Shown one piece after another: positions 9,196-17,683 of a stretch of 64,000 nucleotides of DNA. The position numbers and the translations under genes were made by a program. Position 1 is the first letter of the stretch. Each line of letters begins with the position of its first letter. Source of the DNA: Gammaproteobacteria bacterium (GTDB taxonomy: Bacteria; Pseudomonadota; Gammaproteobacteria; JAABTG01); the NCBI GenBank assembly GCA_034522055.1, contig JAXHLS010000002.1:2108001-2172000 (forward strand), in the 5' to 3' direction. The notes beneath the pieces are model-generated. The model was not told the DNA's origin and did no database searches. It saw only the letters and a program-made list of their open reading frames with translations.

Positions 9196-9816
9196 GCGGA
9201 TAGGGAACGGCAAAGGCGAAAAGCGGGAACCACGAAAGACACGAAATAAGCGAAAGAGATCGGGGCGCCGGGGGATGAACGGCATCATCTTCAGCTTCGT
9301 GGCTATGGCGTGTTCTACGGGAAAAATAAAAAATGGGAACTACGAAAGACGCGAAAGACGCGAAACGAGGTTTTAATGTCGGGATGAATCCCGACCTACA
9401 TTCGTGCCGCAGGAACGGGCGGTGGTGGTGTCTCTGTAGGTCGGGCTGTAGGTTGGGCTGTAGGTCGGGCTTCAGCCCGACAGCCTTTCGCGCCTTTCGC
9501 AGTTAACTCTCATGGCGATACGCGCCACCCTAGATGATGAAAGCGGAGCGCGTATCGCCATGTTCGTTCCCTCACCCCATCCCTCTCCCAGAGGGAGAGG
9601 GGGAGATCGTGCTTCGCGACTTTCACGTTAAAACAGTAGGTTGGGGTGACGCAGGAACCCCAACAGCTTGGCCATGTTACGTGTTGATGTTGGGCTTCGT
9701 TCCTCACCCCAACCTACGTTCGTCTATTAACTTTCGTATGTTTCGTGTATTTCGTGGTTAAAAAAAGCAAAACCCCAACGTGTTTCGTGGTTAAAACCAG
9801 TCCTGATTGATACGCG
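9196..9816. repeat. Repeat-filled intergenic region between convergent operons
   Basis: No gene is supported in these 621 bases. The region is a patchwork of short dispersed repeats: two runs of ACGAAAGACnCGAAA (near 9233 and 9342), a block of GTAGGTCGGG/CCCGACCTAC palindromic units (9378-9482) of the same family as the large block at 22.8-23.4 kb, a mobile-like repeat at 9505-9633, and more TTCGTGGTTAAAA copies near 9750-9795. It separates the plus-strand cyclase/PDE operon from the minus-strand kinase operon and may help end both transcripts, though I see no classical terminator. Confidence 0.6.
9505..9633 (+). repeat. Dispersed repeat, short copy
   Basis: 129-base unit starting AACTCTCATGGCGATACGCG and ending CGCGACTTTCACGTTAAA. 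It contains an internal inverted pair (GGCGATACGCGCC / GCGCGTATCGCC) and a purine/pyrimidine hairpin CCCTCTCCCAGAGGGAGAGG. A longer copy on the other strand lies at 24304-24503. No coding potential of its own. Confidence 0.75.
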
Positions 9817-10530
9817 CTAGCGGTTGACGAAGAACTCCATGCGTACGCCGGCCAGTTCCACCACGTCGTTGTTGTGCAGGGGGTGGGCCTGGGCGCCGAT
9901 GGCCTCGCCGTTGACGATGGGGTGTTTGCCCTCGACGGGGGTGATGAAATAACCCTGGGGCCGGCGGGTGATGACGGCCACCTGGGCACCCGGTTTGCCG
10001 AGGGTGGTCAGGGCCTTCTTGAGTTCCATCTCCTTGCCCTGGGCAGGGCCGTTCAGCACGTATACTTTGCCCAGGGGCAGGTCCTCTTCCATGGTGTTGC
10101 CGGAGGCCGCGGTGCTTTCCTGAGCCGCCGCCACTTGAGCGGCCTTGTGGGCCGATTCGGCCACGTCTGCCGGCGCCTGGTCCGCCATCCCCGGGCGAAT
10201 GATCATGGTCTTCTCGAAATCGGACTCGGACGAGGAGGCCTGCTCGTTGATGTACTTGAGTTCGTGCTTGCCGATGCCGATGACGTCACCGTTCTGCAAC
10301 GCATGCTTCTTGATGAGCTTGCCGTTGACGTAGGTGCCGTTGGTGCTGCCGAGATCCTCGAGGAACGAGTCGTTGAGGATAGTGATGATCAGCGCGTGCT
10401 GTCCGCTCACCGCGAGGTTGTCGACGTGAATGTCGTTCGACGGTTTGCGGCCGATGGTGAGCCGCTCCTTGGTCAGGGGGTACTCGCGGAGCACCGAGTT
10501 GTTCAGACTTAGAACCAGTTTTGCCGTCAT
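9817..10530 (-). CDS. Tandem FHA-domain protein
   Basis: 237-residue cytosolic protein. The N-terminal FHA domain is complete (about residues 20-95: LTIGRKPSNDIHVDN, SGQHALI, DLGSTNGTYVNGKLI). A second, weaker FHA-like domain lies at about 155-235 (VITRRPQGYFI, HPIVNGEAIG). FHA domains bind phosphothreonine peptides. As the last gene of a kinase-phosphatase-FHA set it is a likely reader or substrate of the kinase at 11410-14097. The gap to the PP2C gene is 25 bases, so the three are probably one minus-strand operon. Confidence 0.9.
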   Translation of the reverse strand: MTAKLVLSLNNSVLREYPLTKERLTIGRKPSNDIHVDNLAVSGQHALIITILNDSFLEDLGSTNGTYVNGKLIKKHALQNGDVIGIGKHELKYINEQASSSESDFEKTMIIRPGMADQAPADVAESAHKAAQVAAAQESTAASGNTMEEDLPLGKVYVLNGPAQGKEMELKKALTTLGKPGAQVAVITRRPQGYFITPVEGKHPIVNGEAIGAQAHPLHNNDVVELAGVRMEFFVNR

Positions 10531-10555
10531 TCTCGTAACCCGTCCGCTGTGTTAG

Positions 10556-11386
10556 TCAGTTAAACCAGTTGATGACTTTCGAATACCAGGTGCTGCCCAC
10601 GCGCGCGGGGAAAGGTTCGGTTGGCTTGACCAGGAGGACGGAGACGTTATCCGTACCCCCGCCCCGGTTCGCCTTCTGAATCAGGGCGTCCGCTGCTTGG
10701 TCAAGATTAGCACTGTATTCTTCAAGGGTTAAGTGTATGTCCTCGTCGGAGACCAGGTCGCTCAGACCGTCGGAGCACAGCAGGTAGATGTCACCGGTTT
10801 CCACCGGTTCCTCCTGCAGCGCCGTCTCGACGGCGGGTTCCACGCCCATGGCGCGGGTCACGAGATTCTTCTGGTTGGAGTCCCGCGCCTCCTCCTTGGT
10901 ATAGAAGCCTTTCTCGATCAACTCCTGGAGCAGGGAATGGTCGACCGTCAGTTGTTCCAGCTGATCTCCCCGCAGGCGGTAGAGCCGGGAGTCCCCGACG
11001 TGGGCGATGGTCATGCGGTCGTTATAGAACAGGGCCACCACGATTGTGGTGCCCATGCCCTGGCATTGGGGTTGTTTCTGGGCGGTGGTGTAGATGGCGT
11101 CATTGGCCTTGGTCACCGCGTCGCGCACGAACAGCGAGCCGCGGCAATATCCGCTGTCGCGGTCCAGGGCTTCTGGGGGGGCCTGCTTGAGGCTGTTGCG
11201 CACCTCCTCCAGCACCACGTTCACGGCGATGGCGCTCGCCACCTCACCGGCCTTATAGCCCCCCATGCCGTCGGCCAGCACCACCAGTCCGAGATCCGGA
11301 TCCATGGCGATACTGTCTTCGTTGTGATCACGCCTGAGACCCACATCGGAGCGACCGACCAGCGTCAATTTGTCCTGCAAGCCCAT
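10556..11386 (-). CDS. PP2C-type Ser/Thr protein phosphatase
   Basis: 276-residue PPM/PP2C phosphatase (Stp1/PrpC type). Metal-binding motifs are present in order: RRDHNEDSIAMD, VVLADGMGGYKAGE, GMGTTIVVALF, AHVGDSRLYRLR, LLCSDGLSDLVSDEDI and GGTDNVSVLLV. It should remove phosphate from targets of the CHASE2 kinase encoded 23 bases upstream. Cytosolic, with no membrane segment apart from a short hydrophobic C-terminal tail. Confidence 0.94.
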   Translation of the reverse strand: MGLQDKLTLVGRSDVGLRRDHNEDSIAMDPDLGLVVLADGMGGYKAGEVASAIAVNVVLEEVRNSLKQAPPEALDRDSGYCRGSLFVRDAVTKANDAIYTTAQKQPQCQGMGTTIVVALFYNDRMTIAHVGDSRLYRLRGDQLEQLTVDHSLLQELIEKGFYTKEEARDSNQKNLVTRAMGVEPAVETALQEEPVETGDIYLLCSDGLSDLVSDEDIHLTLEEYSANLDQAADALIQKANRGGGTDNVSVLLVKPTEPFPARVGSTWYSKVINWFN

Positions 11387-11409
11387 GTCGGTCCTACGTC
11401 GCTAACCCA

Positions 11410-14097
11410 TCATCCGAGTTGGGCCGCACATTCGCGCAGGGCCTGCGCGAACTCACTGCCCGTCTGGTAGCGCTCGTCGGCGTTCTTGGCCAGCGCCTTG
11501 TCCAGCACCGCCTTCAGGCAGGGCGGCACGTCCGCCTTGACGGTGGTGATGTCGGGATGGGGATCGTTGGCGATCTTGTACATCAGGGTGGCCATGGAGT
11601 CGCCCGAGAAGGGCAGGGTGCCGGTCACCATCTGGTACAGCATCACCCCCAGGGAGAAAAGGTCGGAGCGTCCGTCCACCTTCTTGCCGGAGAGCTGCTC
11701 GGGGGACATGTAGGACGGAGTCCCCAACACCATGCCGGTCTTGGTGCGGCTGGAGTCGGTGATACGGGCGATACCGAAGTCGGTGATCTTCATGCTGCCC
11801 GATACCGGCTCGTACATGATATTCGCGGGCTTGATGTCGCGATGCACCACGTTCTGGGCATGGGCGTAGGCCAGGGCGTCCGCCGCCTTGGCCACCAGAT
11901 CCATGGAGGTTATGATGGGGAGCAGAGCGTCCTTCTTGGTGAAGGGTACCAGGTCCTTGCCCTTGAGGAACTCCATCGCGATGTACGCCAGGTCGTGTTC
12001 CTCTCCCGCATCGTAGATGGTGACGATGTGGGGGTGGGTGAGGCGGCCGGCGGTTTCGGCCTCGCGGAAGAAGCGGGCCTTCACCTCTTCCAACTCGTCT
12101 GCCTCGAACTCCTGGGACAGGGCCATGGTCTTGATGGCTACCACGCGGTTGATCTTGGGGTCCTTGCCCAGATACACCACGCCCATGGCACCCTTACCCA
12201 GTTCCTTCTCCACCTCGTAGCGCCCAAGCATGGGCTTGGACATCCCGCCACCGCCGTCCATGATGAGGGTGCCGGCCGCGGAACCACCGCCACCGCCGAG
12301 CATGACGGTCTCCTCCATGGCTCTGGTACGGTTCATACGGTCCTTGAGGTCGCGGAAGTTGGCGTCGAAGGCCGCCATGTACTGGTAGACGGAGCTGGCC
12401 TTGTTGTATTGGCGCTTGCGTTCGAAATCCAGGGCCAGATTGTAGAGGTTGTCCATGACTTGCTTGTCCAGGGGCACCTTGCGGAAGGCGTCGAAGGCCA
12501 TGTCCAGCTGGCCCTGACCCTGGAACTGCAGGCCCAGCATGCGGTTGCTTTCCGCGGAAAGGGTGTCGGTGCGCTCCTTCGCCTTCTCCGTCACCAGGAA
12601 GCGCTTGGTGGTGAGCAGCAGGTGCCCGACCACCAGCAGGGTGGCCGGAATCACGAGTTGCAGCCACATGGCCTGGGTGACCATCATGGTCATATGGGTG
12701 GCCAGCAGGGCGAGGAGCAGCACCAGGGTGATGGCCGCGCCCATGCCCGCCTTGAGCCTGGGCAACAGCGCGATGAGGTAGACGGCGATCACCAGGAAGA
12801 TGCCCCATTCGGCCATGCCGGCCCATTCCGGGCGCACGAAGAAGTCCTCGTTGAGGATGCTGGAGACCGAGTGAGCCAGGGTCAGCACGGGGGCCATGGC
12901 AGGCGATACCGGCGTCACCTGGGGGCTGCCCACGCCGACCGCCGTGGCGCCGATGAGCACGATCTTGTTGCGGTATTTCTCCGCCGGAATCTTGCCGGAG
13001 ATGACGTCGAAGAAGGAGTCCACCGCGAAGGCCGGCCGGCCGTCGTCCCGGTCGCTGTAAAAGAACGTGTTCATCAGCAGGTGGGGGTCGGTGTCGATGA
13101 CCAGATTCTTGAGCTGCACGCCTTCGCCCAGGTGCACCTGGATGTCATCGGGGGTCAGATTGAGGAAGCGTGCCGCCACCTGCAGCGCCAGGGACGGCAG
13201 GTAGGTGTCGTAGTGGAGCAGCACCAGGGGCTCGGTACGGATGCCGCCGTCCACGTCGGGGATGCTGTTGAGGTGGCCGATGGCGGCCGCCGGCTCGCCG
13301 ACCTCGGGGATGGGGGGGATGGCCGCCACCGTGGGCAGGGGGAACAGGCCGGCCTCGGCCGCACCTACGCGGTCATCCACGCTGAGCAGGGCGTTGCGGG
13401 TGACGTAGGCGGGCAGTTCGGCATCCGGATTGCCCTGGGGCTGGCCCAGCACCAGAGGCATGCTGAGTACCACGTTGCCGGCGTTGGCTATGTGTTCCGC
13501 GAGAATGCGATCGGTGTTGAGGGCAGCCTCGGCCTCCACCAGTCGCTGGCCCAGGGTGCCGAGGTCCTCGAGGAGGCGTCCCGACAGGCTCGACTGGGCG
13601 TAGAAATCGGCGATGGTGAGGATGGATTCGGGCGGCTGCGGCGCGGCCTCACCCTGGGCGGCCTGGGGCACACTACCGATGGCGTCGTCGACGAGGGCGC
13701 CCAGCAGGTCGAGGTCGCCGGGCGCCTCCTTGACGATGCTGGAGTCCGCGAAAAAGTTACTGATGTCCCGGATGAAGGCCAGGCCCGGATCGATCTGGGG
13801 TTCGAGGAAGAACACAGTGTGGCCGACGACCTTGGCGCCTCCCGCGTCGAGCATGCGAATAAGCTCGGCGTGAATATCCCGGGACCAGGGCCAGCGCCCG
13901 ATGTTGGCGATGCTCTGGTCATCGATGGCGATGACGGCCACCTGTTCGCTGGGCGCGCGGTCGCTCGCCCTCACGCCCACGTCATAGGCGAAGCGCTCGA
14001 GGCCTTGAAGATAAGTGCTGCCCGACGCCAGCAGAAAGACCACGGTGATGGCCATGCCGGCGAACCAGTCCGTTTTCCAGAAGGCCCTTTTCACCAC
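11410..14097 (-). CDS. CHASE2-domain serine/threonine protein kinase
   Basis: 895-residue membrane kinase. A membrane helix (about 12-30) precedes a CHASE2 periplasmic sensor (about 40-420; VAVIAIDDQSIANIGRWPW). Three or so hydrophobic helices follow (about 425-500), then a linker with TPR-like helices, and a Hanks-type kinase domain (about 625-885). Kinase motifs: GKGAMGVVYLGKD, VAIKTM lysine, VVHRDIKPANIM, ITDFGIARI and GTPSYMSPEQL. The CHASE2 layout matches that of the adenylate cyclase at 6144-8390, so two different outputs share one sensor type. First gene of the kinase-PP2C-FHA operon. Confidence 0.94.
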   Translation of the reverse strand: MVKRAFWKTDWFAGMAITVVFLLASGSTYLQGLERFAYDVGVRASDRAPSEQVAVIAIDDQSIANIGRWPWSRDIHAELIRMLDAGGAKVVGHTVFFLEPQIDPGLAFIRDISNFFADSSIVKEAPGDLDLLGALVDDAIGSVPQAAQGEAAPQPPESILTIADFYAQSSLSGRLLEDLGTLGQRLVEAEAALNTDRILAEHIANAGNVVLSMPLVLGQPQGNPDAELPAYVTRNALLSVDDRVGAAEAGLFPLPTVAAIPPIPEVGEPAAAIGHLNSIPDVDGGIRTEPLVLLHYDTYLPSLALQVAARFLNLTPDDIQVHLGEGVQLKNLVIDTDPHLLMNTFFYSDRDDGRPAFAVDSFFDVISGKIPAEKYRNKIVLIGATAVGVGSPQVTPVSPAMAPVLTLAHSVSSILNEDFFVRPEWAGMAEWGIFLVIAVYLIALLPRLKAGMGAAITLVLLLALLATHMTMMVTQAMWLQLVIPATLLVVGHLLLTTKRFLVTEKAKERTDTLSAESNRMLGLQFQGQGQLDMAFDAFRKVPLDKQVMDNLYNLALDFERKRQYNKASSVYQYMAAFDANFRDLKDRMNRTRAMEETVMLGGGGGSAAGTLIMDGGGGMSKPMLGRYEVEKELGKGAMGVVYLGKDPKINRVVAIKTMALSQEFEADELEEVKARFFREAETAGRLTHPHIVTIYDAGEEHDLAYIAMEFLKGKDLVPFTKKDALLPIITSMDLVAKAADALAYAHAQNVVHRDIKPANIMYEPVSGSMKITDFGIARITDSSRTKTGMVLGTPSYMSPEQLSGKKVDGRSDLFSLGVMLYQMVTGTLPFSGDSMATLMYKIANDPHPDITTVKADVPPCLKAVLDKALAKNADERYQTGSEFAQALRECAAQLG

Positions 14098-14124
14098 ATC
14101 CCCCCAACCTGTGATTGTTCGCTA

Positions 14125-14154
14125 ACTATAGGCTATAGTTAGCTGAAATTACAA
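14125..14154 (-). promoter_or_regulatory. Candidate promoter with overlapping inverted repeat for the kinase operon
   Basis: On the minus strand TTGTAA (14149-14154) and TATAGT (14125-14130) are 18 bases apart, 30-50 bases upstream of the kinase start. A perfect inverted repeat with 10-base arms, GCTAACTATA/TATAGTTAGC, spans 14121-14143 and overlaps the -10, so it is a possible operator. Pattern-based only. Confidence 0.4.
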
Positions 14155-14356
14155 TAAAAATGCAAAGCTGTTTGTCGGTCTTTGAAGCGGGTTGCCGGCG
14201 CCGGAGACTCCGCCATGATCGGTTCGGCATCGGTATGGGTCGGCCGGCATGGTGGGTACGGCCCTGTTCGTCGACCCGGCGACAGACGGAGTCCGCGGGC
14301 ATGCCGCCTGTCGGTACCAGGAGCGTCAGGCAGCAGGTCCGAAAGGTTTTGAACAC
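14126..14356 (-). CDS. Small exported DUF4124-like protein, possibly decaying
   Basis: A 76-residue frame begins at GTG 14356, preceded by a good ribosome site (CGGGAGG, 5 bases away). The N-terminus looks like a short signal peptide. Then comes VCRRVDEQGRTHHAGRPIP, which closely matches the DUF4124 core (usually Y-W/R-VDxxGRxHYxDRP). The positions normally Y, Y and D are C, H and G here, each one transition from the usual codon, which may mean early decay. The tail runs into the promoter inverted repeat. DUF4124 proteins are periplasmic and of unknown role. A chance frame cannot be excluded. Confidence 0.45.
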   Translation of the reverse strand: MFKTFRTCCLTLLVPTGGMPADSVCRRVDEQGRTHHAGRPIPMPNRSWRSLRRRQPASKTDKQLCIFIVISANYSL

Positions 14357-14476
14357 GGATACCTCCCGAGGATGGGGAGCGGCCTGGAAGGCCATCGCTT
14401 TCCGGGCCCCATGCAATGGTATCGTAGCCAAAGACCGTCGGCGGATCATCGCCGGCGACGTCATCGGGAGTGGGAA

Positions 14477-15304
14477 GTGAGGTTGAGTTTCACGAAAATG
14501 CATGGATTGGGGAACGATTTCGTGGTCATCGACGCCGTGAACCAGTCCATCGACCCCACACCGGACGTCGTGCGCCGCCTCGCCGATCGGCGCTATGGTG
14601 TGGGCTGCGACCAGGTGCTGCTGGTGGAACGGGCGCGGGGCGCGGCCGACTTCGGTTACCGCATATTCAATCGTGACGGCGGCGAGGTGGAGCAGTGCGG
14701 CAATGGCGCCCGCTGCTTCCTGCGCTTCGTGCTGGACAAGGGCCTGACGCGTTCCAAGAGTGTAAGGGTGGAGACCCTGGGGGGGCTATTGCGACTGGAG
14801 ATGGATGAGCAGGGCCTGGTGACTGTGGATATGGGCACCCCCGATTTCGCCCCCGCGGCGTTGCCTTTTGTGGCCGATGGGGAGGCCCTCACGTATGCTC
14901 TGGAGGGGCCGGCCGGCGTGGTGGAGTTCGGGGCGGTGTCCATGGGCAATCCCCACGCGGTGATCGCCGTGGACAGCGTGGAGAATGCGCCGGTGGCGAC
15001 CCTGGGGCCAGCCCTCGGTGCCCACGAGCGCTTCCCTGCCGGCGTCAACGTGGGCTTCATGGAAGTGGTGTCGTCCCACCGCATTCGGCTGCGGGTCTAC
15101 GAGCGCGGTGCGGGAGAGACCCTGGCCTGCGGCACGGGGGCCTGCGCGGCGGTGGCCGTGGGCCGTCGCCGGGGTGTGCTGGCGGATCCCGTGGCCGTGG
15201 AGTTACCGGGCGGGGAGTTGACTGTCAGTTGGCCCGGCGGCGCGGGTCCCGTGATGATGAAGGGGCCCGCCACTACTGTATTCGAGGGTGAGATAGAGCT
15301 ATGA
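14477..15304 (+). CDS. dapF: Diaminopimelate epimerase
   Basis: About 275 residues. Interconverts LL- and meso-diaminopimelate for lysine and peptidoglycan synthesis. The N-terminal motif FTKMHGLGNDFVVIDAV and the two catalytic cysteine sites, EQCGNGARCF and LACGTGACAAV, are all present. GTG 14477 is chosen because it follows GGGAG and fits family starts; the open frame back to 14249 is not conserved. The stop overlaps the next ATG, starting the chain dapF-DUF484-xerC. Confidence 0.96.
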   Translation: MRLSFTKMHGLGNDFVVIDAVNQSIDPTPDVVRRLADRRYGVGCDQVLLVERARGAADFGYRIFNRDGGEVEQCGNGARCFLRFVLDKGLTRSKSVRVETLGGLLRLEMDEQGLVTVDMGTPDFAPAALPFVADGEALTYALEGPAGVVEFGAVSMGNPHAVIAVDSVENAPVATLGPALGAHERFPAGVNVGFMEVVSSHRIRLRVYERGAGETLACGTGACAAVAVGRRRGVLADPVAVELPGGELTVSWPGGAGPVMMKGPATTVFEGEIEL

Positions 15305-16017
15305 ATCCCCATAACGCCGAAGAGTCCGAGAACACCGCCGAGGGCCAGGCCCGCGGCCTGTCCGCCGCCGCCGTGGCGGCCTTCCTGCAGGGACATCCGG
15401 ATTTTTTCATTCGCCACAGCCAGCTGCTGGCGGGTCTCCATCTGCCCCACGACTGCGGCGATGCCGTGTCCCTGGTGGAGTATCAGGTGAGCGTGCTGCG
15501 GGACCAGAACCTGCGGTTGCGCCGCCAACTGGACGGCCTGGTGGCCACCGCCCGCGACAACGAGTCCCTCATCGAGCGGCTGCACCACCTCACCCTGGGC
15601 TTCCTGTCCTGCGAAGACGTGGCTCAGGCTCTCGACGTGCTGGATGACGCCATTCGCGGTGGCTTCCATGGGGATTTCGCCGCCGTGCGCCTGTTCGTGG
15701 CGCCGCCCCCCGAGGAGCGCGGGCGCCCGGAGTTTCTGGGTGACGGCGAGGAGGTCACCGCCCTCTACGGTGACATCCTGAGGGCCCGGGCCCCGGCCTG
15801 CGGGCCGTTGGCTGCGCCCCTGGCCGAATCCCTGTTCGGTGACGCGGCGCGGGAAGTGGGATCGGCGGTGGTGGCCCCACTGGGGCGGAGCGAGTGCTTC
15901 GGGGTGCTGGCCATCGGCAGCCGCGACGCGGCGCGCTTCCAGGCGGGCATGGGCACCCTTTTCATACGTCAGCTCGCCGACGTGGCCGCCGCCATCATCC
16001 GTCGCCATCTGCCCTGA
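15301..16017 (+). CDS. DUF484 family protein
   Basis: 238-residue protein with the N-terminal DUF484 signature (VAAFLQGHPDFFIRHSQLL), a short helical stretch (VSLVEYQVSVLRDQN), then a GAF-like domain ending in LADVAAAIIRRHL. Function unknown; nearly always found between dapF and xerC in gammaproteobacteria, as here. It overlaps dapF by 4 bases and lies 16 bases before xerC. Confidence 0.92.
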   Translation: MNPHNAEESENTAEGQARGLSAAAVAAFLQGHPDFFIRHSQLLAGLHLPHDCGDAVSLVEYQVSVLRDQNLRLRRQLDGLVATARDNESLIERLHHLTLGFLSCEDVAQALDVLDDAIRGGFHGDFAAVRLFVAPPPEERGRPEFLGDGEEVTALYGDILRARAPACGPLAAPLAESLFGDAAREVGSAVVAPLGRSECFGVLAIGSRDAARFQAGMGTLFIRQLADVAAAIIRRHLP

Positions 16018-16033
16018 GGCCGGTCGGCCCGCC

Positions 16034-16954
16034 GTGTCCCCCGTCGCCGAAACCCTGCGCCACTGGCTGCCTCGCTACCTGGATCATCTCGCCCGGGAGC
16101 GTCGCCTCTCGCCCCATACCACGGCGGCCTATGGCCGGGACCTGGAGGGGTTCCTGGACTTTCTCGATGCCCGGGGGGGCGCGGCGCCGTGTGACATCGA
16201 CGCCGCCACCGTGCGGGCCTTCGCCGCGGAACGTCACCGGGGTGGCCTCGGCGGACACAGCATCCAGCGCAAGTTGTCGGCGGTGCGGGGGCTCTTCGCC
16301 TATCTGATGCGGGAGGGCGTGGTGGGCGCCAATCCGGGGCGCGGCGTGGCGGCGCCCAAGGTGGCCCGGCGCCTGCCCGCGCTGCTCGACGTGGATGGGG
16401 CGGCGGCGGTGGTGGGAGGCGGCGAGCCTGATGATCTGGGCCTGCGGGACCGCGCCATGTGGGAGCTGATGTATGGCTCCGGCCTGCGGCTGGCGGAGCT
16501 GGTGGGGCTGAATCTGGAGGCGCTGGATCTCCACGAGGCCCTGGTGACGGTGACGGGCAAGGGCAACAAGCGCCGCGTGGTACCGGTTGGGCGCCACGCC
16601 GTTGCCGCCCTCCAGGACTGGCTCAAGGTGCGCGGCGGGCTGGCCCGGGCCGACGTCCGCGCGGTATTCGTGAGCCGCCGCGGCGGGCGCCTCTCCGGCC
16701 GCGCGGTGCAACAGCGCCTCGGCCGGCGCGCCGCGGCGGTGGGCCTGGGGCGCGGCGTGCATCCCCACATGCTGCGTCACTCCTTCGCCAGCCACCTGCT
16801 GGAATCCAGCGGCGATCTGCGGGCGGTACAGGAACTCCTCGGCCACTCGAACATCAGCACCACTCAGATCTACACCCATTTGGATTTCCAGCACCTGGCG
16901 CGGGTCTACGACGCCGCCCACCCGCGGGCCAGGAAACGCTCCTCCTCCTCCTGA
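16034..16954 (+). CDS. xerC: Site-specific tyrosine recombinase XerC
   Basis: 306-residue recombinase that resolves chromosome dimers at dif with XerD. N-terminal SAM-like core-binding domain (about 8-95), catalytic domain (about 115-295) with R in YGSGLRLAELVGL, K in TGKGNKRRVVPVG, HxxR in HMLRHSFASHLL, and H/Y in LGHSNISTTQIYTHLD. GTG 16034 is chosen because upstream codons lie within DUF484. Unlike the RIT recombinases later in this window it is a chromosomal housekeeping copy in its usual place. Confidence 0.95.
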   Translation: MSPVAETLRHWLPRYLDHLARERRLSPHTTAAYGRDLEGFLDFLDARGGAAPCDIDAATVRAFAAERHRGGLGGHSIQRKLSAVRGLFAYLMREGVVGANPGRGVAAPKVARRLPALLDVDGAAAVVGGGEPDDLGLRDRAMWELMYGSGLRLAELVGLNLEALDLHEALVTVTGKGNKRRVVPVGRHAVAALQDWLKVRGGLARADVRAVFVSRRGGRLSGRAVQQRLGRRAAAVGLGRGVHPHMLRHSFASHLLESSGDLRAVQELLGHSNISTTQIYTHLDFQHLARVYDAAHPRARKRSSSS

Positions 16955-17081
16955 GGCGGGGGCTGCCGCTTCACTACCGCAACGGAGCGGGTCCCCGGTG
17001 CCTCTGCGTCGCGCCGGCGGCGCGGGGGCGCCGGAAGATGATAAGATTGTGGGTCCATAACCCCACTCCAGGGAGAGACCC

Positions 17082-17624
17082 TTGCAGCAGTTCAGAGGCA
17101 CCACCATCCTCTCGGTCCGCCGGCAGGGCCGGGTCGCCATCGGCGGCGACGGTCAGGTTTCCATGGGCGACACCGTCATGAAGGGCAACGCGCGCAAGGT
17201 GCGGCGGCTGTTCCAGGGCCGCGTCATCGCCGGTTTCGCCGGCGGCACCGCCGACGCCTTCACCCTTTTCGAGCGCTTCGAGGGCAAGCTGGAGAAGCAC
17301 CAGGGCAACCTGGTGCGCTCCGCCGTGGAACTGGCCAAGGACTGGCGCACCGACCGCAGCCTGCGGCGTCTCGAGGCCCTGCTCACGGTGGCGGACGTCA
17401 AGGATTCCCTTATTATTTCCGGTACCGGCGACGTCATCGAGCCCGAGTACGACCTCATGGCCATCGGCTCGGGCGGCCCCTACGCCGAGGCCGCCGCCCG
17501 GGCCCTGCTGGAGAACACGGAACTCGGTGCCCGGGATATCGTGGAACGCGCCCTGTCGATCGCCGCCGATATCTGCGTCTACACCAATCACCATCTTACC
17601 ATCGAAGAACTGGAAGCCGATTGA
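17082..17624 (+). CDS. hslV: ATP-dependent protease HslUV, peptidase subunit
   Basis: 180-residue threonine peptidase of the HslUV chaperone-protease. After a short propeptide MQQFRG the mature N-terminus would be TTILSVRR with catalytic threonine. [13 protein letters not shown] and [18 protein letters not shown] are conserved. The start is TTG 17082, supported by GGGAGA about 9 bases before it. hslU follows after 59 bases. Confidence 0.96.
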   Translation: MQQFRGTTILSVRRQGRVAIGGDGQVSMGDTVMKGNARKVRRLFQGRVIAGFAGGTADAFTLFERFEGKLEKHQGNLVRSAVELAKDWRTDRSLRRLEALLTVADVKDSLIISGTGDVIEPEYDLMAIGSGGPYAEAAARALLENTELGARDIVERALSIAADICVYTNHHLTIEELEAD

Positions 17625-17683
17625 ACCCCCGCGGTCGCCGGCAATCCCATGTTTTTCACCCACCCGAGTCGGTTTGAACACCC

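Noticed and set aside
11419-14142. Plus-strand open frame of 907 codons
   Set aside because: Antisense shadow of the CHASE2 kinase gene; composition is typical of high-GC shadow frames.
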